Below the pieces are notes generated by a model, which saw only the letters and a list, made by a program, of their open reading frames with translations, did no database searches and was not told where the DNA came from. The translations under genes and the position numbers were made by a program. A DNA stretch of 63,568 nt from Elusimicrobiaceae bacterium. GTDB taxonomy: Bacteria; Elusimicrobiota; Elusimicrobia; Elusimicrobiales; Elusimicrobiaceae. The stretch is from NCBI GenBank assembly GCA_017546175.1, contig JAFYXM010000008.1, positions 1 through 63,568 on the forward strand, in the 5' to 3' direction. Numbering within the stretch: the stretch's first letter is position 1; the number at the start of each line of letters is the position of its first letter. Shown piece by piece: positions 17,464-27,900 of the stretch.

Positions 17464-17993
17464 GACATCTTTTTTCTTCTCGTAAAGGTCAAGCTACCAC
17501 CGAAACAGTGCTCTTGTTTCCGGTGTTGGTTATTTTTATTGTTTTTATCATTAAAATTTTTGGTTTATTGGTACTTTCTCAAAAAATGGAAATTGCCGGT
17601 TTTTATGCCGCGCGCCGCTATCAGCTGCAGTCTCACGTAACAGATTATCTGACTCGTTGGGATCGCCGCTATCTACAAAAAGACATCAAGAAAAAAGTGG
17701 AAGATTATTTGGGCTTTAATAATCCGGGTATGGTGCGTTTTTTAAGCTTACGTTCTCTGAAGCTCAATGTGGATACGTCCGGTACTTGGACACGTGTGGT
17801 ACTGACGGTTAATACGGCTCCTCCGCGCATCAATTTCTTATGTAAGTATGACAAAATGCAGTTGTGTAAAGATGAACTTACCTGCATTAAAGGGTTTGAA
17901 TTTTTGTGCGAAACGGGCGGCGAAATTGAAGTGATTAAATACGTAGGCCCCAACGAACGTGTGTTGCCGTACGTCCGTCCGGAAAGCCGCTAG
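17460..17993 (+). CDS. second TadE-like pseudopilin
   Basis: 177 residues with a short basic leader and KGQATTETVLLFPVLVIFIV, a TadE-type anchor with a G/Q site and Glu+5. The soluble part is ~140 residues and carries a cluster of Cys (FLCKYDKMQLCKDELTC, FLCETG) that could form disulfides outside the cytoplasm. It starts inside the stop region of the TadG-like gene. It is the last gene before a strong promoter at 18042-18070 and no terminator hairpin is seen between, so readthrough into the next operon is possible. Confidence 0.78.
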   Translation: MRHLFSSRKGQATTETVLLFPVLVIFIVFIIKIFGLLVLSQKMEIAGFYAARRYQLQSHVTDYLTRWDRRYLQKDIKKKVEDYLGFNNPGMVRFLSLRSLKLNVDTSGTWTRVVLTVNTAPPRINFLCKYDKMQLCKDELTCIKGFEFLCETGGEIEVIKYVGPNERVLPYVRPESR

Positions 17994-18041
17994 TGCCGAG
18001 AGATTGTATTTTAGACGGTCAAAATGTTTTTAAAAAAAGGC

Positions 18042-18070
18042 TTGACAAAGCTTTTTAAACCGTTTATACT
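18042..18070 (+). promoter_or_regulatory. consensus sigma70 promoter of the large surface-protein operon
   Basis: TTGACA (18042-18047) and TATACT (18065-18070) are separated by 17 bases, near-perfect. The expected start site is ~18077, giving a ~105-base leader before the ATG at 18182. The leader contains AGTAAGCGCTAGT-type short dyads but no terminator. Confidence 0.85.
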
Positions 18071-18181
18071 ACTAGTAAGCGCTAGTGTTGCGCGGAAATT
18101 TAAACTCTGTGTTTGAGCGTAAAAGCTTGTCTTTTACGGGTCAGCAAGAGTGAATTTTTATATATAGAAAGGGGTGAAATT

Positions 18182-19810
18182 ATGTTCAACCTGTTTAACA
18201 AAGGCCCAAAAGTCAGAGCGGGCAAACCAACACAAGAAGAAAAGAAAAAACCCGTTGTCGGTATGGTGGGTGGCAAGTCTGCACGTCCGGCTAATGTATT
18301 GGGAGATGCTTGGAAAAAATTGCAAAAGATGGACCGCAAACAGGCTTATACTTTTGGCGGTATTGCCGTGGTGGCCTTGGTGGCGTTGATCAGTATTGCT
18401 TCTATGGGCGGCCAAGATCCGGAAGATTTTAATCATTTTGAAACGCGCGGGTATGACCTTGCTAATATGCCTTTTTCCACTGATGAAGCGGAGCAATATC
18501 TTTTGGCTTCTAAATATCCGGACATGAACGACAAATCTCACGCGGGGTTGTACAGCAAATCTGAAAAAGAAGCTCGCCAAGCAGAAGACGCGGCCGAAGC
18601 GCAGGCCAAATTAAATACTTCTGCCACTTCCAAAGGGTCTGAATATCGCCCCAACCGCTATTATGGCGGTGGCGGTGGTGGTGCTTCTGCCAGTCCTACG
18701 CAAGTGGGAGAGTTAAATTCTGCCGGTCTTAAAAGTGCCAGCGGCTCGGGTATGAAAAGCACATTTGGTCCGCAGGGGGACTTCTCTAACTTCCGCAGCC
18801 AAGAAAAGGGAAAAGACAAATTTGTACCCAACGGCCCCGGCAAAGGAAACGCGCGTACGGCCTTGTATCAAACGGCCAAAGCCAGCCGTGCCGCCGCAGG
18901 CCTGAAAAACGATAAATTGTTAAACGCCAAAAAAGCCATGATGGGCGGAAATGTAAAAGGAAGCGATGCCTTTTTAGATGACAGCGGTGCTGTAAATTTG
19001 GATAAATTAGCCGGACTGGAGCTAGACACCAATGCTCCTATCAGCAGTGCCGATTTAGGCGGCTTTGATGAAGCTTTGCAAGATGCCAATGATGACGGTG
19101 CCCAAGAGGACAAAGACGAAGATGAATTGGAATGGTGGCAAGAACTTTTGCAAGAGTTGGTAGCTGAAACTGCAAAAATGGTAGTAAACGAATTAGTCGC
19201 TTGGGGGTCCGATTCTATGCGTAATGCTGTGGATGCTGCCCGTGCCGGCAGATTGGCAGAACAACAAACAACCTTTGAGTTTATGCAGGGGGCCGACAAT
19301 TTTACCATGAATACTTATGAGCAGACTTACGGATTAAAAGAGTTTGAAGGGATGAGTGACGAACAGTTGAGTATTTTTGATGTACAAAGAACTACTGTTG
19401 ACGGGACAAATTCTTATACTCATAATGGAAACCCTCTAGGGGAGAACGACACTCTTTCTTTAACCAGAAGAGAAACCGATCAATTGAATGTGCAACGTTT
19501 TCAAGAGCAGTTTAATGGGCCAAACTCTAGTCAGGCCCAGAAAGATTATTATAAAGCATATCAGGCCCAGGCTCAAATCAATCGGTCTAGAGCAGAAGAA
19601 GGCGTTTGGAGTGGGAATGGAGGATCTAATTATAATAGTTCCAATAGAAGTCATAGAAATTCTAATTCTGGTGGATCTCAGAGCATAACGGTAAATGGGG
19701 TTACTCACTATGGGAAAATGCAGTCTGATGGAACTTTTTTATCAAATGATAATCAAAAATTTACATCAGAAGGAAGTGGTAGAGATACTACTTGGACACT
19801 AAGTAACTAA
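18182..19810 (+). CDS. membrane-anchored Gly/Ala/Ser-rich protein 1 of the post-Tad cluster
   Basis: 542 residues from ATG 18182, chosen because AAAGGGGTG lies at the ideal distance; the in-frame TTG at 18113 has no such site. A basic cytoplasmic N-terminus (~60 residues) precedes one membrane helix (FGGIAVVALVALISIASMGG). The exterior is low complexity: a Gly run (YYGGGGGGAS), Lys/Ala-rich stretches, the shared motif ALYQTAKASRAAAGL, an acidic block, and a polar Ser/Asn/Gln-rich C-terminal ~170 residues with noticeably more AT-rich codons than the N-terminal part. I recognise no family. It opens an operon of similar proteins directly after the Tad locus, so Tad-dependent surface display is the simplest guess. 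Confidence 0.7.
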   Translation: MFNLFNKGPKVRAGKPTQEEKKKPVVGMVGGKSARPANVLGDAWKKLQKMDRKQAYTFGGIAVVALVALISIASMGGQDPEDFNHFETRGYDLANMPFSTDEAEQYLLASKYPDMNDKSHAGLYSKSEKEARQAEDAAEAQAKLNTSATSKGSEYRPNRYYGGGGGGASASPTQVGELNSAGLKSASGSGMKSTFGPQGDFSNFRSQEKGKDKFVPNGPGKGNARTALYQTAKASRAAAGLKNDKLLNAKKAMMGGNVKGSDAFLDDSGAVNLDKLAGLELDTNAPISSADLGGFDEALQDANDDGAQEDKDEDELEWWQELLQELVAETAKMVVNELVAWGSDSMRNAVDAARAGRLAEQQTTFEFMQGADNFTMNTYEQTYGLKEFEGMSDEQLSIFDVQRTTVDGTNSYTHNGNPLGENDTLSLTRRETDQLNVQRFQEQFNGPNSSQAQKDYYKAYQAQAQINRSRAEEGVWSGNGGSNYNSSNRSHRNSNSGGSQSITVNGVTHYGKMQSDGTFLSNDNQKFTSEGSGRDTTWTLSN

Positions 19811-19822
19811 AGGAGCAAAGTT

Positions 19823-21280
19823 ATGAAAATTATTAAAAACATATTAAAGACAAACGCAGGCAAGTTGGCGTTGTCTGCCATGCAAACCTTAGGGATTGCT
19901 ACCGGTGTGGCGGTGGCGGGCGTGGGGGCATATTTTGCTTTGGCTCCGTCTCAAGACGTCAATCCGGATACCGTCTTCTCCTCTCAAAATGACGGAGAAG
20001 TGGTTTATGTAGCCGGTCACAGTGCTGCCGGCGGTTATGCCGGTGTAGGTGCCCCTGTAGAAGGCGGAGAAATTCAATCCGGTTTTCAGGCCAAGCTTTC
20101 TCACAGCTTACGCATGATGAATGAAGAAACCAATAAGCCCGAACTTTTGGAAGTGGAAGAACAAGAGCAAAAAGTAGCTGCTTATAAAATGGACGGTACT
20201 TCCTCCGGTTTAGGCGTAGGTGCCGGCCAACAGGGTGCCAATGAGGCAGGCTTAGCCGGAATGGGCGGAGACATGAGTGCTATTCAGGCGCAAATTGCCG
20301 CTTTGCAGGCCAATGCCCAAGCTCAGCAACAGCAGGCCGCCGCTGCAGCCGCTGCTGCGGGTCAACAAGCAGGTGATGCCGTTGCCGCCGCGCAAGCTGC
20401 TTTAGCGGGTGGAAAATTGGCCAATGCTTCTGCTGTTCCCAATGTAGGGGGAAGCAATTTGGGCGGAGAAGGCTTACAACCAGGCTCTTATCAAGCTACC
20501 GCTTCCAAACCGGTAGAAGGCAAGCCCATTCAATCTGCTTTGCCTCCGGCTTCCAAGCCCACTCCTTTGTATGCAGGCGGTCGTCAGGTTACTTTTACTC
20601 AAGGTGCCGGAGATATGGGCGCGAATGCTTTGTATGCCATGGCCAAACATTCTGCCGCTATTGCTAATAAAGGCGGTGATGCTTCTGACGTGTTTATGGG
20701 TGGAGCCAGTAGCCGTGGAGTTGTTTTTGAGGGTGGAAATGTAACCACGGGTGGTGGCAGTTCTAACGATTTTGGTGCGGATAATGTTCCTGATTTTAGT
20801 GGTGCAGCTCAATCTACATCCAATTATGAGAATGCCCGTGAAGAATTAAGAAAAGAAATTCAAAAATTTGTGCAATCTTGTAATAATTGGTCTTATGTTC
20901 CATTTTTTATGTGGATAGGTTATGCTGCTAAAGCCAAAGCACGCAATGACATGTTGGATAAAATTGAGAAATTTAAAGAAGAGTGGGGATATACCAACTT
21001 TGAAAAGCTCAACAGTCAGGGCGGTTATGCTACCGTAAGTGAAGGAGTAGTACGAGAAGCCTTTAATGGAATTTGGGGTATGGGTCGCCCCAAAAGAAAG
21101 GCTAAAGAATGGGGTAAAAAATATTGGGACAGTGAGGAAGCTTTTACAGAAGAAGATCCGAGCAATTTAGGTTCTCCTGATATTGCCTTAGGCGATGTTC
21201 CAACCTCTCCTTATGGCGGTACGAAAGGTTACGGTGGCGGAACGTATGGCGGAGCATTGGATATCGGTTGTGCTTATTAG
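19823..21280 (+). CDS. membrane-anchored Gly/Ala-rich protein 2 of the post-Tad cluster
   Basis: 485 residues; AAAGGAG precedes the ATG. A short basic start and one N-terminal membrane segment (TLGIATGVAVAGVGAYFAL) are followed by a long Ala/Gln/Gly-rich region with an Ala/Gln run, VVYVAGHSAAGGYAGVGA, and the shared motif NALYAMAKHSAAIANK at ~residue 270. The C-terminal ~150 residues are less repetitive and contain a hydrophobic/aromatic stretch (NNWSYVPFFMWIGYAAK); the last residues are Gly/Tyr-rich and end DIGCAY. No known family. Gap to the previous gene is 12 bases. The N-terminus resembles that of the next protein. Confidence 0.7.
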   Translation: MKIIKNILKTNAGKLALSAMQTLGIATGVAVAGVGAYFALAPSQDVNPDTVFSSQNDGEVVYVAGHSAAGGYAGVGAPVEGGEIQSGFQAKLSHSLRMMNEETNKPELLEVEEQEQKVAAYKMDGTSSGLGVGAGQQGANEAGLAGMGGDMSAIQAQIAALQANAQAQQQQAAAAAAAAGQQAGDAVAAAQAALAGGKLANASAVPNVGGSNLGGEGLQPGSYQATASKPVEGKPIQSALPPASKPTPLYAGGRQVTFTQGAGDMGANALYAMAKHSAAIANKGGDASDVFMGGASSRGVVFEGGNVTTGGGSSNDFGADNVPDFSGAAQSTSNYENAREELRKEIQKFVQSCNNWSYVPFFMWIGYAAKAKARNDMLDKIEKFKEEWGYTNFEKLNSQGGYATVSEGVVREAFNGIWGMGRPKRKAKEWGKKYWDSEEAFTEEDPSNLGSPDIALGDVPTSPYGGTKGYGGGTYGGALDIGCAY

Positions 21281-21345
21281 TGCCGTTTATAGATGTAGGT
21301 TTGTTTTGGTAAGTGTATTTTAAATAAATCAGGTCGGAGGGACTT

Positions 21346-22887
21346 ATGAAAGTCTTAGAAATTTTAAAAAATCGTGTAGGCGCCATTAGCAAAGCAGGCT
21401 TACTCAGTGTGAGTGTGACTGTTGGTGTAATGGGGCTGAACGTGTATAACTATGTAACAAGTAAGCCAAAGGCTTTGGAGCCGCAAATCCGCTCTTTAAG
21501 CCAAATTATGGCTTCCGGTGGGGAACTGCCCAGTGAGTATTCCGGCATTAGCCTTAGTGCCCGTGGGGTAGATTTTGCCACTGCTGAAGAGCAAGCCAAA
21601 CATGAAGGGGCTCTTTTGGCCAAGTTTGACGGTGGTGAAGCGCAAGTGGATGCCTTGGGGCAAATTGATGCCTTAAATGTGCGCGGATCTGTTTTTCACG
21701 GCGGAGAAGCCGGCCTTGGTTTAAACCAAGGTGCGGTGGAAGTAGGCCCGAATGGCGGATCTGCCGGTGGTGTTTCGGGTGCTGACGGCGCCGGTGTAGG
21801 CGATGCCGTGGCAGAAGCCAACCAAACCGTAATTAACAAATTGGGCGATGCCAATGCGTCTTTTCCCCGTGCCTCTATGGCCAAAGTAAATGCCAGTGGA
21901 AGCTCTTCTAGTTACTCTCCGTATGGAAATACAGGTAGAGTGGCTGCCAATGCGCCTGTAGCCGCTACTAAAATAGGGCCCTCCTCTATTTCCGGTGCGC
22001 CTACCGTAGAAGGTACGACGTTAGTGCATACCCCTACCAGCTTAAAAGGTGCCACCGGGTCAGATTTTGTAGCTTCTAGCAGAAATGTGCGCTATAAAGG
22101 CGGTTTAGACAGTAAAGAGGGGCAAAGCTTGCGCGCTATTGCCGTGCAATCTGCCAAAGTGGCGGCTACCTCCGGTAAATCTGCCAACATGCATGCCCAA
22201 GTATTCATGACTGAAGATGTACGTGGTTTGGGTACAAAAGCTGTGGGGGATGAGATAAATACTGGTAATGAAGGAACTGGCAGTCCGGAAGATTATGAAG
22301 GAGACATGAATGCCCAAGAAAATAATTTGGGTGACAGCTTTGACGAATTAGATACCACGGAACAAGAAAGAAATACGCATCGTAGCCGCTTGGCAAAGAA
22401 CATGTTCCTTTTGATGTTAGGAACGATCGCTGCCGGTTTTGCCATCAATTCTTTGATGAAAAGTCCTGATCCTTGGAGTAAAGTGGGCGCTGCTGTATTA
22501 GGGGCGGCGATGGTGGCCTTTATTGTTCTTTATATGGTCGATTGTATTCAATACATTCAAAAATATGACGAGAAGCAAGGCTGGGCTATCGCCGGTATTG
22601 TGATGGGTGTATTGATGCTTGCTTCTATTGCTATCAGCTTCTTCAATTTCTCAGGTGCAGAACAAGAGGCCTTGACCTCTACAGCTGGCGAAGCTATGGG
22701 TACCGGTGGTGCTGAAGCAGGTGCAGCTGCAGGAACTGAAGCTGCTGCAGGCGGAAGCAAATTCCTGGCTGGTCTTGGAAAAGCTGCCATGATGGGTGGC
22801 GTCGGAATGGCTATGGATGCTGGTTTATCCTCCGGTGATGCTGTCTTAAACCCTGATAAGGGTGGAAGCGGAAATGGGAAGTCTTGA
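21346..22887 (+). CDS. Gly/Ala-rich protein 3 of the post-Tad cluster with extra membrane helices
   Basis: 513 residues; GGAGGGACTT precedes the ATG. The N-terminus (KVLEILKNRVGAISKAGLLS, then VTVGVMGLNVYNYV) parallels protein 2. A Gly/Ala-rich region and the motif QSLRAIAVQSAKVAAT (~residue 262) follow, then an acidic stretch. Unlike proteins 1 and 2 it has three or more C-terminal membrane helices (~residues 348-365, 380-400, 412-432) and a Gly/Ala-rich tail. This layout suggests a membrane-embedded component rather than simple cargo (inference). No family recognised. Confidence 0.68.
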   Translation: MKVLEILKNRVGAISKAGLLSVSVTVGVMGLNVYNYVTSKPKALEPQIRSLSQIMASGGELPSEYSGISLSARGVDFATAEEQAKHEGALLAKFDGGEAQVDALGQIDALNVRGSVFHGGEAGLGLNQGAVEVGPNGGSAGGVSGADGAGVGDAVAEANQTVINKLGDANASFPRASMAKVNASGSSSSYSPYGNTGRVAANAPVAATKIGPSSISGAPTVEGTTLVHTPTSLKGATGSDFVASSRNVRYKGGLDSKEGQSLRAIAVQSAKVAATSGKSANMHAQVFMTEDVRGLGTKAVGDEINTGNEGTGSPEDYEGDMNAQENNLGDSFDELDTTEQERNTHRSRLAKNMFLLMLGTIAAGFAINSLMKSPDPWSKVGAAVLGAAMVAFIVLYMVDCIQYIQKYDEKQGWAIAGIVMGVLMLASIAISFFNFSGAEQEALTSTAGEAMGTGGAEAGAAAGTEAAAGGSKFLAGLGKAAMMGGVGMAMDAGLSSGDAVLNPDKGGSGNGKS

Positions 22888-22889
22888 TT

Positions 22890-23141
22890 ATGAAAGATAA
22901 GAAGTTTATTTTTCATGCGATTTTGGTGGTGATTTTTGTGTGCGGAATTGTGGTGTATCTGCACTTTTCTGCACAGCACCGCCAAGCCCAACGGGAGCTG
23001 ATTTACATCAAGGCCACTCAGCAGGCCGCGCAGGAGCGCAGAGACCGTCAACGCGAGTACGAAAAAAGACGCCGCGAAGCGCAACTTCGCCGTGAGTATA
23101 ACCAAGGTCAGGTAGTAGGTAGTGTGTCTTTGTCTGACTAA
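22890..23141 (+). CDS. small membrane-anchored coiled-coil protein of the post-Tad cluster
   Basis: 83 residues from ATG 22890 (GGGAAG upstream; an in-frame TTG two codons earlier is unlikely). One membrane helix (FHAILVVIFVCGIVVYLHF) precedes a strongly charged Arg/Glu/Gln-rich helix (QQAAQERRDRQREYEKRR) that should form a coiled coil, and a short polar tail. Orientation is probably N-in. It starts two bases after the previous stop. A spacer or assembly role is possible but not shown. Confidence 0.65.
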   Translation: MKDKKFIFHAILVVIFVCGIVVYLHFSAQHRQAQRELIYIKATQQAAQERRDRQREYEKRRREAQLRREYNQGQVVGSVSLSD

Positions 23142-23165
23142 ACCAGACCTTGACGGAGTTTGAAT

Positions 23166-24866
23166 ATGAATCAGGAAAAACAAGTGCCTTTGGCGCAAGA
23201 CGTTGCCAATGCCAAGCCGCAGCCGGAGCAAGCCCAAGCCTTGCCTCAGGTGCAGGCTCAAGCGGCAGCCGCGCAAGCACAGCAAGAGAAACGTTTTGAC
23301 AGAAAAAAATGGCTCATGCTTTTGGCACTTGTTTTTTTCCTGTTTTCCATTATATTTATAGTACCGGTAGGTTCTTTGCCGGGGTTACGCAATTTAGCTT
23401 GGTGGATGGGTTTTTCGGCGCAGGATACTCAGTCAATGAGTTTTGGACGTGCACTCTTGACGTGGGCTGGCGAGGGAACCCGCTTATTGTCATCTAAACA
23501 TGACGAAAGTAAAGAAATTTCGCTCTTTGACAGACAAACGTCCGCCAATTTCAACCCGAACGGTCCGCAATCGGGCTTGTTTGATGTGCGTGCCGTAAAT
23601 GCAGACCGTTACAGACGCGGCCTTGGCCCTGAGGAGGGCTTGTATGGTGCGTGGGGCGGCTCTGACGAAGAAGACAATCGCCGCCGTGCTGCCTTAAACC
23701 GCAAAGTTAATGACTTTAGCCAAGAGGCCCGCCAAAACGAAGCGGAAAAAAACACCAAAGAGGTGTTTTTCGGTGCTGATGCAGACTTGATGGCGCGTGC
23801 TGCTCAGCAAGGCAACGTGGCTCGTTTAAAAGGGGGCAAGCTGTTTAAAGGAGATGTGGCAGGCTCGGTAGCGCCGGATTGGTTTGCCGCTTCCTTGGAA
23901 AAAGCAGCCCGCCTCTCCAATTCGGAACTGGATAAAGCCTTTGGTGCAAGCACGATGTCGGCACCGCTGAGCAATTTAAATGCCAACATCACTGCCAAAG
24001 ATAAGCCTAAGCGAGATTTAGCCCAAGTATGGTTGATGAGCAAAGCCTCCAACCGCGCCAAACAGCTGATGCTTAAAAAACAATTGGCCGCCGCCGGATA
24101 TGTAGGCATGGAGATGCCTAAAAAAGTGTATGACTCTTTGGGGGAAAACAGCGGGGTCATGATGAGCGGCGAAGAGATGATGAAAGATTTGAACGAAGTA
24201 CAAATGCAGCTGTTAAATGAAGAACAATGCCGTGATTTGGGGGCTCAGGCCAACAGCAACCTTTTGGCAAAGATGGACGAGTCTATCGGTTTGGTAAAAA
24301 CCATTACCAGCACGGTACCCAGAACATGTGATGCAGATGTGACGGGTTGGACGGAATCTTTAACGCAAGTGCGTGAAAATTGCAGTACCGTCAAAGATAC
24401 CATTAAGGTAATGAGTGACAACTGCGGAGCGGTAAAACTGAGCAAAGAGGGCTCTTGCTCTACCGAACGGTTGGATACGTACGCGACAAATTTAACCACT
24501 ACTTGCGGTGCTTTAGCCACAGCGACGGAAGAATTTAATGTAGCTTTAGATGCTTACGAAAAAGCAGAAGCCGAATATCAAAAAGCCAAAGCCGAATATG
24601 ATGCCGCCGTAGCGGCCGCCGCCGAGGGGGAAACGGTGGACGACAGCAAGGTAAAAGCCGCTGAAGAGAAGAGAGATAAAGCTGAAGATAAAAAAGATAC
24701 GGCTGAGAAAAACAAGAATAAAGCTCAAAATGATGTAAAAGATGTAAAAGACGGCTTGAAAGATAGCGATGTTTATGATACATTTAATATAAATGAGGGT
24801 AATAGCGGTCAAGCCGGCGGCGGGGGAGATTTCTTCCCTGAGTTTGGCGACGAAGCTGACCTCTAA
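23166..24866 (+). CDS. membrane-anchored coiled-coil protein 4 of the post-Tad cluster
   Basis: 566 residues from ATG 23166 (GGAG seven bases upstream). A ~45-residue Gln/Ala-rich cytoplasmic N-terminus precedes one membrane helix (WLMLLALVFFLFSIIFIVPV). The exterior carries the motif AQVWLMSKASNRAKQL (~residue 285), a Cys-containing middle region (residues ~360-450, seven Cys), a long Lys/Glu/Ala coiled coil (~455-535) and an acidic Gly-rich tail. The Cys pattern suggests disulfides outside the cytoplasm. No family recognised. It is followed by a hairpin and then the largest gene of the cluster. Confidence 0.68.
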   Translation: MNQEKQVPLAQDVANAKPQPEQAQALPQVQAQAAAAQAQQEKRFDRKKWLMLLALVFFLFSIIFIVPVGSLPGLRNLAWWMGFSAQDTQSMSFGRALLTWAGEGTRLLSSKHDESKEISLFDRQTSANFNPNGPQSGLFDVRAVNADRYRRGLGPEEGLYGAWGGSDEEDNRRRAALNRKVNDFSQEARQNEAEKNTKEVFFGADADLMARAAQQGNVARLKGGKLFKGDVAGSVAPDWFAASLEKAARLSNSELDKAFGASTMSAPLSNLNANITAKDKPKRDLAQVWLMSKASNRAKQLMLKKQLAAAGYVGMEMPKKVYDSLGENSGVMMSGEEMMKDLNEVQMQLLNEEQCRDLGAQANSNLLAKMDESIGLVKTITSTVPRTCDADVTGWTESLTQVRENCSTVKDTIKVMSDNCGAVKLSKEGSCSTERLDTYATNLTTTCGALATATEEFNVALDAYEKAEAEYQKAKAEYDAAVAAAAEGETVDDSKVKAAEEKRDKAEDKKDTAEKNKNKAQNDVKDVKDGLKDSDVYDTFNINEGNSGQAGGGGDFFPEFGDEADL

Positions 24867-24933
24867 AAACAGATTTGCAGTTAGTAGTATCCGGCCTTAA
24901 TGAGTCCAAGCGGCCGTTAAGACCCAAGCAGTA

Positions 24934-24959
24934 CCCGAAGACCCCTTCGGGATTTTGTT
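24934..24959 (+). terminator. weak intrinsic hairpin before the last cluster gene
   Basis: CCCGAAG (24934-24940) pairs with CTTCGGG (24945-24951) around ACCC, followed by ATTTTGTT. The short stem and poor T-run suggest partial termination that could lower expression of the 1199-residue protein relative to the upstream genes. Confidence 0.45.
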
Positions 24960-24979
24960 ACCTCTAATAGGAGGCTGTT

Positions 24980-27900
24980 ATGGCTGAGAATAAGAAGGAT
25001 TCCTTCACTTTTAGCGATAAGATTAAGAACAGCAAGCCTGCTTTTAATCCGTTCTCTAAACGTGTTTCCTCCAAGATCGGCAACAACGGCAAGCCCAAAA
25101 AGACGTTGTTTGAGCGCACCCGTCGGGACGCTCCGTTCTTTGTAGCGGCTGCCGCGGCATTATTGATGCTGCCTTTCTTGTATAAATACAGCGGCTCGGT
25201 GGAAGATGGAGAAATCATTACCCCGGGTACCGATTCTGTGTTTGAACCGGATCGTTCCGGTTTTGACCCCAGTTTAGAAGACCCCTCCGCTCAGATTGCC
25301 CAGCTCTCTGTGCGCGACCCTTTGAGCTTAATCAAAGGTTGGGGCGACCCTGAACCTGCTCCGTCGGTTGGATCTTATGATAGAGACGGCATGGACGATA
25401 CGTACACGCCGCCGGCTCGTTCTTATAGAAATGAGTCCCCGTACCGTCAGCAGGCTCCTGCTGCTTCCAGAGCAGCTTTTCAAAGACAAGCCCCTGCCCC
25501 GACCAAAGTGGGCAAGCTTGGCTCTGCCAGCATGAACTTGCGCGGTGGCGGTGGCGGTTTTGGTCGTTTCGGCGGTGCTAACTTAAAGACCGCAGCCAAA
25601 GCTTCTTCTGCCGAAGCTCCCAAAGCGGGTGTAAAGCCTGTTTCCTTGCAGCCGTTACGCGCGGCGGGTAATCCGTCTCGCTCTTACTTCGGTCAAGGTT
25701 CTGCCGCTCAGGCCAGAGCTTCCCGCGATGCCATGGGCAAATCTAATGCCTTGCAAGCTTTGACCGATGCCATGTACGACCCCTTGAAAGCCAACCAAGC
25801 CCCGTTAGGCGGCCTTGGCGGTGGTGATTTTGTGGGTGGTGCCGGCGCCGGCAAATGGGACCCGCACTCTGAGTATAAAGGTATTACTCCGTGGTGGTGG
25901 GACATGATGAAGCAGCAAGAAATGGAAAAATGGAAATGGAAATATTTCTTGTGGAAAAAGAACTTTATAGAGCCTTTGGTAAAAGCCTTGGGTGAAATTG
26001 CTGCGACCGCCGGAAAAGGCCTTGCCTGTTGTGTGGTTATGGGCACGGACGATTGTGATGTGGGCCGCTTTGCCGGTGTGCGTGCCGGTGCTGGTAGTGA
26101 CCCTGAATGTGGAAACTTGACGGCGGCTGATTGGAACGACCAATTCGTTACGGAATATGGCGAATTTAGTGAAGCTAATTGTTATAAATGGGGTGTAAGC
26201 TCCGGTATGAGCCATGATGATGCTGATGCTTTGTGGTCCGGTGGAGATAAAGCCGGTGTGAGCATGGGCCCCTTAAGTGTGCGTGTGGATTGTATTACCG
26301 GAATGGGTTGGGCCAATAAAAATGCAGGAGACCCCGATATTAAGGAAAACAATTCCTGCAGTGGGTTCAAACCCAATGTTTATTCTTATCGGGCCAATTT
26401 TGGCGGTAAAGCCAATAAAGGCTCTTGGCAAAAATATCACTATGTGGTGGCGCGTAACTACGTCCCCGGACAGGAGGGGAAACTCTTGTGCTCTTATGCC
26501 GATAATGGGAATATGACCTTTGTTGGTAAGAGTGAAACGGCTATTCGTTCGGACGTAGGTACAGGTGCTACTCCCGCTAATGGTAGAAAAGATGTTTCTA
26601 GCTCTTCTCATCGTAACGCTAACCGTGCCAATGATATGTACGGTGCTTTGGAAAGAAGCGACATTGACCCGGAAGATTTGCCGACCAGTTGTGTAATCTA
26701 TGTGGCCCACAATGATAACGGCATGTTTGACTACAAACATTTCCAACAGCAAACGATGAAAGTGTTAGAAGATAGAAAACTCTGTGTGAACGACGAAACG
26801 AAAGAAAACTACTGTGAAAATGTATTTAATCAATTAGACCTGTTTTTCATAGAGTCTTTTGCTACCAGGTGGAGATTAGCTTCCGGTAATGATAAATTAC
26901 CGCAAATGCCTATGCTCTATCAAGCGTTTATGGATAGTTATCTCTCTTTCCGCAGAGTTGCATCTGATAGAGAGCAAGGGGCAGATACGAATAAATTAAA
27001 GATTGATACCCGTACTGAACGTAAAATGGGTGAAAATGCCATTATTGGTGGACGTTGTTACTTTGATAAGGAGATTTCTTTATCTTGTGAAAACAATACC
27101 AATAAAGCCACTTTACATCACAAAATCAAAACGGCGGAAGGCCAGATTACCGTTAAAGCGATGTATCGTAGCTTAGATCAGGTGGCAGCGGAAGGTGGTG
27201 CGGCTTCTTTCCAAGCGTCTAGCCACGAACAGCAGGTTCCTCTGCCAAAAGCAGACAAGTCTGTCGGTGGATTGAAGTATGACTTGGTCTTTGACACCAT
27301 GAACTTGGTGAGAGGTTCTCAGGGAGGTTACACAACAGCTAAAGGCGAAAGTGGGGAGTTTTCTAATAAGAACGGTTTGCCTCCTGGCACCATTATTTGG
27401 AAAGCTTACCGCGGTGGTCGTTTGGTAGGAATGACCTCTTGTGACTATAACAATGACGGTTTGAATGCTGAAGCGGTAATTCAGCCCGATCCACCGGAAA
27501 AAGTTTGTACTGACGGAGAGACGAAACAGGAAAACATTGAAATTAATGGTGTGTCATGTGCCCACACATTTACTTGTAGCAATAATAGTTGGGGTCAACC
27601 TGTAAAAAATGATCCTAACTGTGGAGAAAGCAAACAAGGTGTTTCTACTCCCGTTGCCGTTTCATTCTATGATCAGGTTGGTCAGGTTCTTAGCGTCAAC
27701 GACCCGTTGGATGGTACAAAGCGTACGAATCCTGCGAGCTCCAATACTTGTACCAACTTTGCTTTGGACAATAGAAAATTATTGGCGTCGGATGATACAA
27801 TCACTAAACTCTTGTCTGACGCTAAAATCAAATATGATCAGGCAAATAACTCGGAAGCAGCACCCACTACTTTGAGTTATCAGGAACAAGATATTACAGT

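Noticed and set aside
1246..17993. TadV-type prepilin peptidase for the Flp-like proteins
   Set aside because: No peptidase with the A24 membrane-Asp pattern was found in the locus; it must be encoded elsewhere or shared with the type IV pilus system.
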